Part shown: positions 61,261 through 64,000 of the stretch, piece by piece
How positions within the stretch are numbered: position 1 is the stretch's first letter
How the letters are laid out: every line of letters begins with the position of its first letter
Source of the DNA: JAWRCU01 sp033542235
Lineage (GTDB): Bacteria; Pseudomonadota; Alphaproteobacteria; Rhizobiales; Rhizobiaceae
Assembly (NCBI RefSeq): GCF_033542235.1
Contig: NZ_JAWRCU010000014.1
Span: forward strand, 104,054 to 168,053
Direction: 5' to 3'
DNA: 64,000 nucleotides
Position numbers and translations under genes: made by a program
The notes under the pieces: generated by a model
The model's database searches: none
Seen by the model: only the letters and a program-made list of their open reading frames with translations
Told to the model about the DNA's origin: nothing

Positions 61261-62480
61261 TAATCGGAGTAGCGCTGGAATACGAGCGTCGCGTTCGTCC
61301 CGCCGAAGCCGAAAGAGTTGGACAGCACCGTGTCTATCTTGGCGTCGTCGATCCGTTTGCGAACAATCGGCATGCCTTCAAACTCTGGATCCAGCGTCTC
61401 GATATGCGCGCTCTCGCCGATGAACCGGTCCTGCATCATCAGGATGGAGTAGATCGATTCCTGCACGCCCGCGGCTCCGAGCGAATGACCGGTGAGCGAC
61501 TTGGTCGAGGTGATCGGTGGTATGTCGTTGCCGAACACGCTGCGGATCGCTCCGATTTCCCTGGAATCGCCGATGGGTGTCGAGGTGCCGTGCGTGTTGA
61601 TGTAGTCGATCGGCTGCTTCACCGTCGCCAGCGCCTGCCTCATGCAGCGCACCGCGCCTTCTCCCGACGGCGCGACCATGTCGAAGCCGTCGGATGTGGC
61701 GCCATAGCCGACGAGCTCCGCGTGGATCTTGGCCCCGCGCGCCTTGGCGTGCTCGAGTTCCTCGAGGACCAGCACGCCCGCGCCGCCCGCGATCACGAAG
61801 CCGTCACGATCGACGTCATAGGCGCGCGAGGCGGTGCTTGCGCGGTCGTTGAACTTGGTGGTCATGGCCCCCATGGCGTCGAACAGGTTCGACATGGTCC
61901 AGTCGAGGTCCTCATGGCCACCGGCAAAGATGATGTCCTGCTTGCCGAGCTGGATGATCTCGTAAGCGTTGCCGATGCAATGCGCCGAGGTCGAGCAGGC
62001 GGATGAGATCGAGTAGTTGACGCCGTGGATCTTGAACCAGGTGGCGAGCGTCGCCGACGCCGTCGAGGACATGGCCTTGGGCACGGCGAACGGGCCAATG
62101 CGTTTTGGGCTGCCCTTCTCGCGGGTGATGTCGGCCGCCTCAACAATGGTGCGCGTCGAGGGACCACCCGAGCCCATGATGATGCCGGTGCGCTCGTTGG
62201 TGATGTCGGTCTCTTCGAGGCCGGCGTCGGCGATGGCCTGTTCCATCGCGATGTGGTTCCACGCGCCGCCCTTGGAAAGGAAGCGGATCGCGCGGCGATC
62301 GATCTTGTCGGTCGGGTCGAGCTTCGGGGCGCCCCAGACCTGGCAGCGGAAGCCGTGCGCAGCGAAATCCTCCGAGAAGCTGATGCCCGACTTGGCATCG
62401 CGGAGGGATGCACGGACCTCTTCGGCGTTGTCGCCGATCGAAGACACGATGCCGAGGCCCGTGACAACCACACGTTTCAT
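61260..62480 (-). CDS. fabB: 3-oxoacyl-[acyl-carrier-protein] synthase I
   Basis: 406 residues. Active-site Cys in SISSACSTSAHCIG, His in NTHGTSTPIGD and His in SLTGHSLGAAG. It condenses malonyl-ACP with acyl-ACP and is needed with FabA for unsaturated fatty acids. Same strand and 28 bases after fabA. Confidence 0.96.
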   Translation of the reverse strand: MKRVVVTGLGIVSSIGDNAEEVRASLRDAKSGISFSEDFAAHGFRCQVWGAPKLDPTDKIDRRAIRFLSKGGAWNHIAMEQAIADAGLEETDITNERTGIIMGSGGPSTRTIVEAADITREKGSPKRIGPFAVPKAMSSTASATLATWFKIHGVNYSISSACSTSAHCIGNAYEIIQLGKQDIIFAGGHEDLDWTMSNLFDAMGAMTTKFNDRASTASRAYDVDRDGFVIAGGAGVLVLEELEHAKARGAKIHAELVGYGATSDGFDMVAPSGEGAVRCMRQALATVKQPIDYINTHGTSTPIGDSREIGAIRSVFGNDIPPITSTKSLTGHSLGAAGVQESIYSILMMQDRFIGESAHIETLDPEFEGMPIVRKRIDDAKIDTVLSNSFGFGGTNATLVFQRYSD

Positions 62481-62508
62481 CGCCCGCTCCCTGGTCGCGT
62501 TGGACTTT

Positions 62509-63024
62509 TCAGGCCGCTGCCTGCTTGAACAGACCGACCCTGAGGTCGGTGGCCTTGTATATGGTCTCGCCGTCGGCCTTCAACCATCCGTCGCCGATGC
62601 CGAGCACCAACCGGCCGCGCATGACGCGCTTGAAGTCGACGCCATATTCGACCTTTTTGTTGGCCGGCGTCACCATGCCGGTGAACTTCACTTCGCCCGT
62701 CGAGAGGGCCCGGCCTTTGCCCGGCTCGCCGAGCCAGCCGAGGAAGAAGCCGCTCATTTGCCAGAGCGCATCGAGCCCAAGGCACCCCGGCATGACCGGG
62801 TCCCCGATGAAGTGGCAGGCGAAGAACCAGAGGTCCCGGTGGATGTCGAGTTCGGCGCGGATGTAGCCCTTGTCGAACTCACCGCCGCTGTCACTGATCT
62901 CGGTGATGCGGTCGAACATCAGCATCGGCGGGTAGGGAAGTTGGGCGTTGCCGGGACCGAAGAGCTCACCACGTGCACAGGCCAGCAAATCCTCATAGGC
63001 GTAGCTGGATTTCTGTTCCTGCAT
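62509..63024 (-). CDS. fabA: 3-hydroxydecanoyl-[acyl-carrier-protein] dehydratase/isomerase
   Basis: 171 residues from ATG 63024 with GGGAAGAGG upstream. The active-site His and Asp are in WFFACHFIGDPVMPGCLGLDALWQ. It dehydrates 3-hydroxydecanoyl-ACP and isomerises the double bond, the entry to unsaturated fatty acids. First gene of the fab operon, divergent from irr. Confidence 0.96.
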   Translation of the reverse strand: MQEQKSSYAYEDLLACARGELFGPGNAQLPYPPMLMFDRITEISDSGGEFDKGYIRAELDIHRDLWFFACHFIGDPVMPGCLGLDALWQMSGFFLGWLGEPGKGRALSTGEVKFTGMVTPANKKVEYGVDFKRVMRGRLVLGIGDGWLKADGETIYKATDLRVGLFKQAAA

Positions 63025-63159
63025 TAACCTCTTCCCTTGTCGCGGCGCGCGCGCTCGAAAATGCGCCTTCGTTTTTGCCGGTCGTATCACAGTATGTTTC
63101 GCCGCGGAAACGGCTGTAAGCGCTTATCGTGCGTATCCAGCGCGGTCAATGCGCCGCTA

Positions 63160-63188
63160 TTGATCCGTTTATCGCGACCGAATATATC
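63160..63188 (+). promoter_or_regulatory. Probable irr promoter
   Basis: TTGATC (63160-63165), 17-bp spacer and TATATC (63183-63188) in the 269-base gap between fabA and irr; it would give a leader of about 100 bases. The fabA promoter should lie in the same gap on the other strand, but I could not choose among weak candidates. Confidence 0.4.
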
Positions 63189-63293
63189 TCGAACCAGTGA
63201 AAAGCCGGCGAAAACGGCCGGTTCAGTGGGACGGACGCTCGTTTCGCCGGCAGTCGGCGAAACTTTTTGTCGGGTTGGAAACTCTTTGCCGGG

Positions 63294-63722
63294 ATGACTG
63301 CGCGCGAAAACAAACTATCGGCGATCGATCAGCGGGTGCGCGGCGCGGGCTTGCGCCCGACGCGCCAGCGCGTCGCGCTTGCCGATCTGCTTTTCGCAAA
63401 GGGCAACCGCCATCTGACTGCCGAGCAGTTGCACGAGGAAGCGGTCGTGGCCGGCGTCCCGGTCTCGCTCGCGACCGTCTACAACACTTTGCATCAGTTC
63501 ACGGAAGCGGGCCTGTTGCGCATACTCGCCATCGAAGGGTCCAAGACCTATTTCGACACCAACACGTCGGACCATCACCACTTCTTCATCGAGGGCGAGA
63601 ACACCGTTTTCGACATTCCCGATGCGCCGGTCCGCGTCTCCAACTTGCCGGAACCGCCAACCGGCATGGAGATCGCCAATGTCGACATCGTCGTTCGGCT
63701 GCGCCGCAAGCCAGGCAGATAG
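63294..63722 (+). CDS. irr: Iron response regulator Irr (Fur superfamily)
   Basis: 142 residues from ATG 63294. RVRGAGLRPTRQRVALADLLFAKG and VSLATVYNTLHQFTEAGLLR form the Fur-type DNA-binding domain. The HHH motif expected for haem/metal binding in Irr is present (TSDHHHFFIEGENTVFDI), and the end MEIANVDIVVRLRRKP is Irr-typical. Irr represses or activates iron and haem genes under iron limitation in Rhizobiales. The irr/fabA divergence is conserved in the order. Confidence 0.93.
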   Translation: MTARENKLSAIDQRVRGAGLRPTRQRVALADLLFAKGNRHLTAEQLHEEAVVAGVPVSLATVYNTLHQFTEAGLLRILAIEGSKTYFDTNTSDHHHFFIEGENTVFDIPDAPVRVSNLPEPPTGMEIANVDIVVRLRRKPGR

Positions 63723-63779
63723 CCGTCGGACTCGCCTACTGGAGTACCCCTCAACCGTCTCGGCGCTTCGCGCCGAGCC

Positions 63780-63900
63780 ACCTTCTCCCACAGGGGGAGA
63801 AGGGGGAACTTGGCATTTAGTTCGCCGCAAATCTCGAACGTCGGAGATTGGCAGACAGGCAAAATGCAATGCGCCCCCTTCTCCCCTTGTGGGAGAAGCG
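63780..63900. repeat. Paired CTTCTCCC palindromes, family D-like
   Basis: CCTTCTCCCACAGGGGGAGAAGG (arms CCTTCTCCC and GGGAGAAGG) at the left, and CCCCTTCTCCCCTTGTGGGAGAAG at the right are inverted relative to each other. They lie between irr and a transposase fragment. Confidence 0.7.
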
Positions 63901-63906
63901 CAACCA

Positions 63907-64000
63907 TTAGCGGGCGAGATGCTGTTGGGGTGCTTTTCTTATCCATGGAGTGCCGCGCTCGACGACGGCATTGGCGAAGATCAGTAGCTTTCGGGCGCAG
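63907..64000 (-). mobile_element. C-terminal end of a transposase, IS110-family-like
   Basis: Reading leftward from the window edge, the frame ends CARKLLIFANAVVERGTPW, then IRKAPQQHLAR and TAA at 63907. RKLL-x2-x-NA-x-(V/I)-x-(E/R)-G-x-P/A-W is the typical close of IS110-group transposases. Only 30 codons are visible; the element continues to the right of the window. Family assignment is by motif only. Confidence 0.6.

Overview
The window looks like chromosomal DNA of a Rhizobiales bacterium, most likely Mesorhizobium or a close Phyllobacteriaceae relative. This rests on the high-GC coding style, the orders lnt-praR-metK-trmB and irr / fabA-fabB-fabI, the block tsaB-rimI-plsC-miaB-ybeZ-ybeY-corC, a RhaSTPQ-type rhamnose transporter, and several families of intergenic palindromes of the kind that litter Mesorhizobium chromosomes. 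The assignment comes from reading the sequence; no database search was done. I saw no rRNA or tRNA gene, no CRISPR array and no complete insertion sequence.

Layout. 1-4.4 kb: the end of cydA plus cydB (bd/CIO-type quinol oxidase), a manganese transporter gene mntH with a readable promoter and Mur-like operator, and an orphan LuxR-type regulator preceded by a perfect FNR/FixK-type box. 4.8-9 kb: lepA, an AT-rich orphan gene of foreign look, and a tandem pair of secreted six-cysteine proteins. 9.4-14 kb: a solitary hydantoinase/oxoprolinase-like gene and malate synthase G. 14.3-25.2 kb: a housekeeping block for tRNA modification (tsaB, miaB, trmB), rRNA maturation (ybeY, ybeZ), phospholipid and lipoprotein synthesis (plsC, lnt), a praR-like regulator and metK. 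25.6-28.8 kb: a tripartite tricarboxylate transporter (tctC-tctB-tctA) interrupted by a repeat. 28.9-32.3 kb: small proteins, an MFS exporter and a Crp/Fnr regulator. 32.6-33.7 kb: an unrecognised protein with papain-like cysteine/histidine motifs.

33.8-45.4 kb is a divergent catabolic island for L-rhamnose or a related 6-deoxysugar by the non-phosphorylative route. Leftward run an aldo/keto reductase (sugar 1-dehydrogenase), an ABC importer (ATPase, two permeases, binding protein), an SDR (probable keto-deoxy acid 4-dehydrogenase) and a D-lactate dehydrogenase-like flavoprotein. Rightward run a lactonase, a GntR/FadR regulator, a sugar mutarotase and an L-rhamnonate dehydratase, then the remains of a second SDR gene. 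The shared 160-bp promoter region holds a GntR-type palindrome and a perfect 15-bp direct repeat spaced 21 bp. No enzyme for the last C-C cleavage is present.

45.8-57.3 kb is the rimP-nusA-ylxR-infB / rbfA-truB / corA / rpsO / pnp translation and RNA-decay cluster, with an intrinsic-terminator hairpin in the rimP leader and clear hairpins after rpsO and pnp. 57.6-60.3 kb: an RsmC-like rRNA methyltransferase and a membrane GGDEF-EAL protein whose EAL half looks active. 60.3-63.7 kb: fabA-fabB-fabI opposite irr. The right edge cuts a transposase gene whose last 30 codons resemble the IS110 family.

Much of the unexplained structure lies in the intergenic repeats: five copies of one long palindrome family, three of a second, two paired arrays of an 8-bp GGCAATAR unit, two REP-like hairpins and two tandem TAGTGTC-ended inverted repeats.
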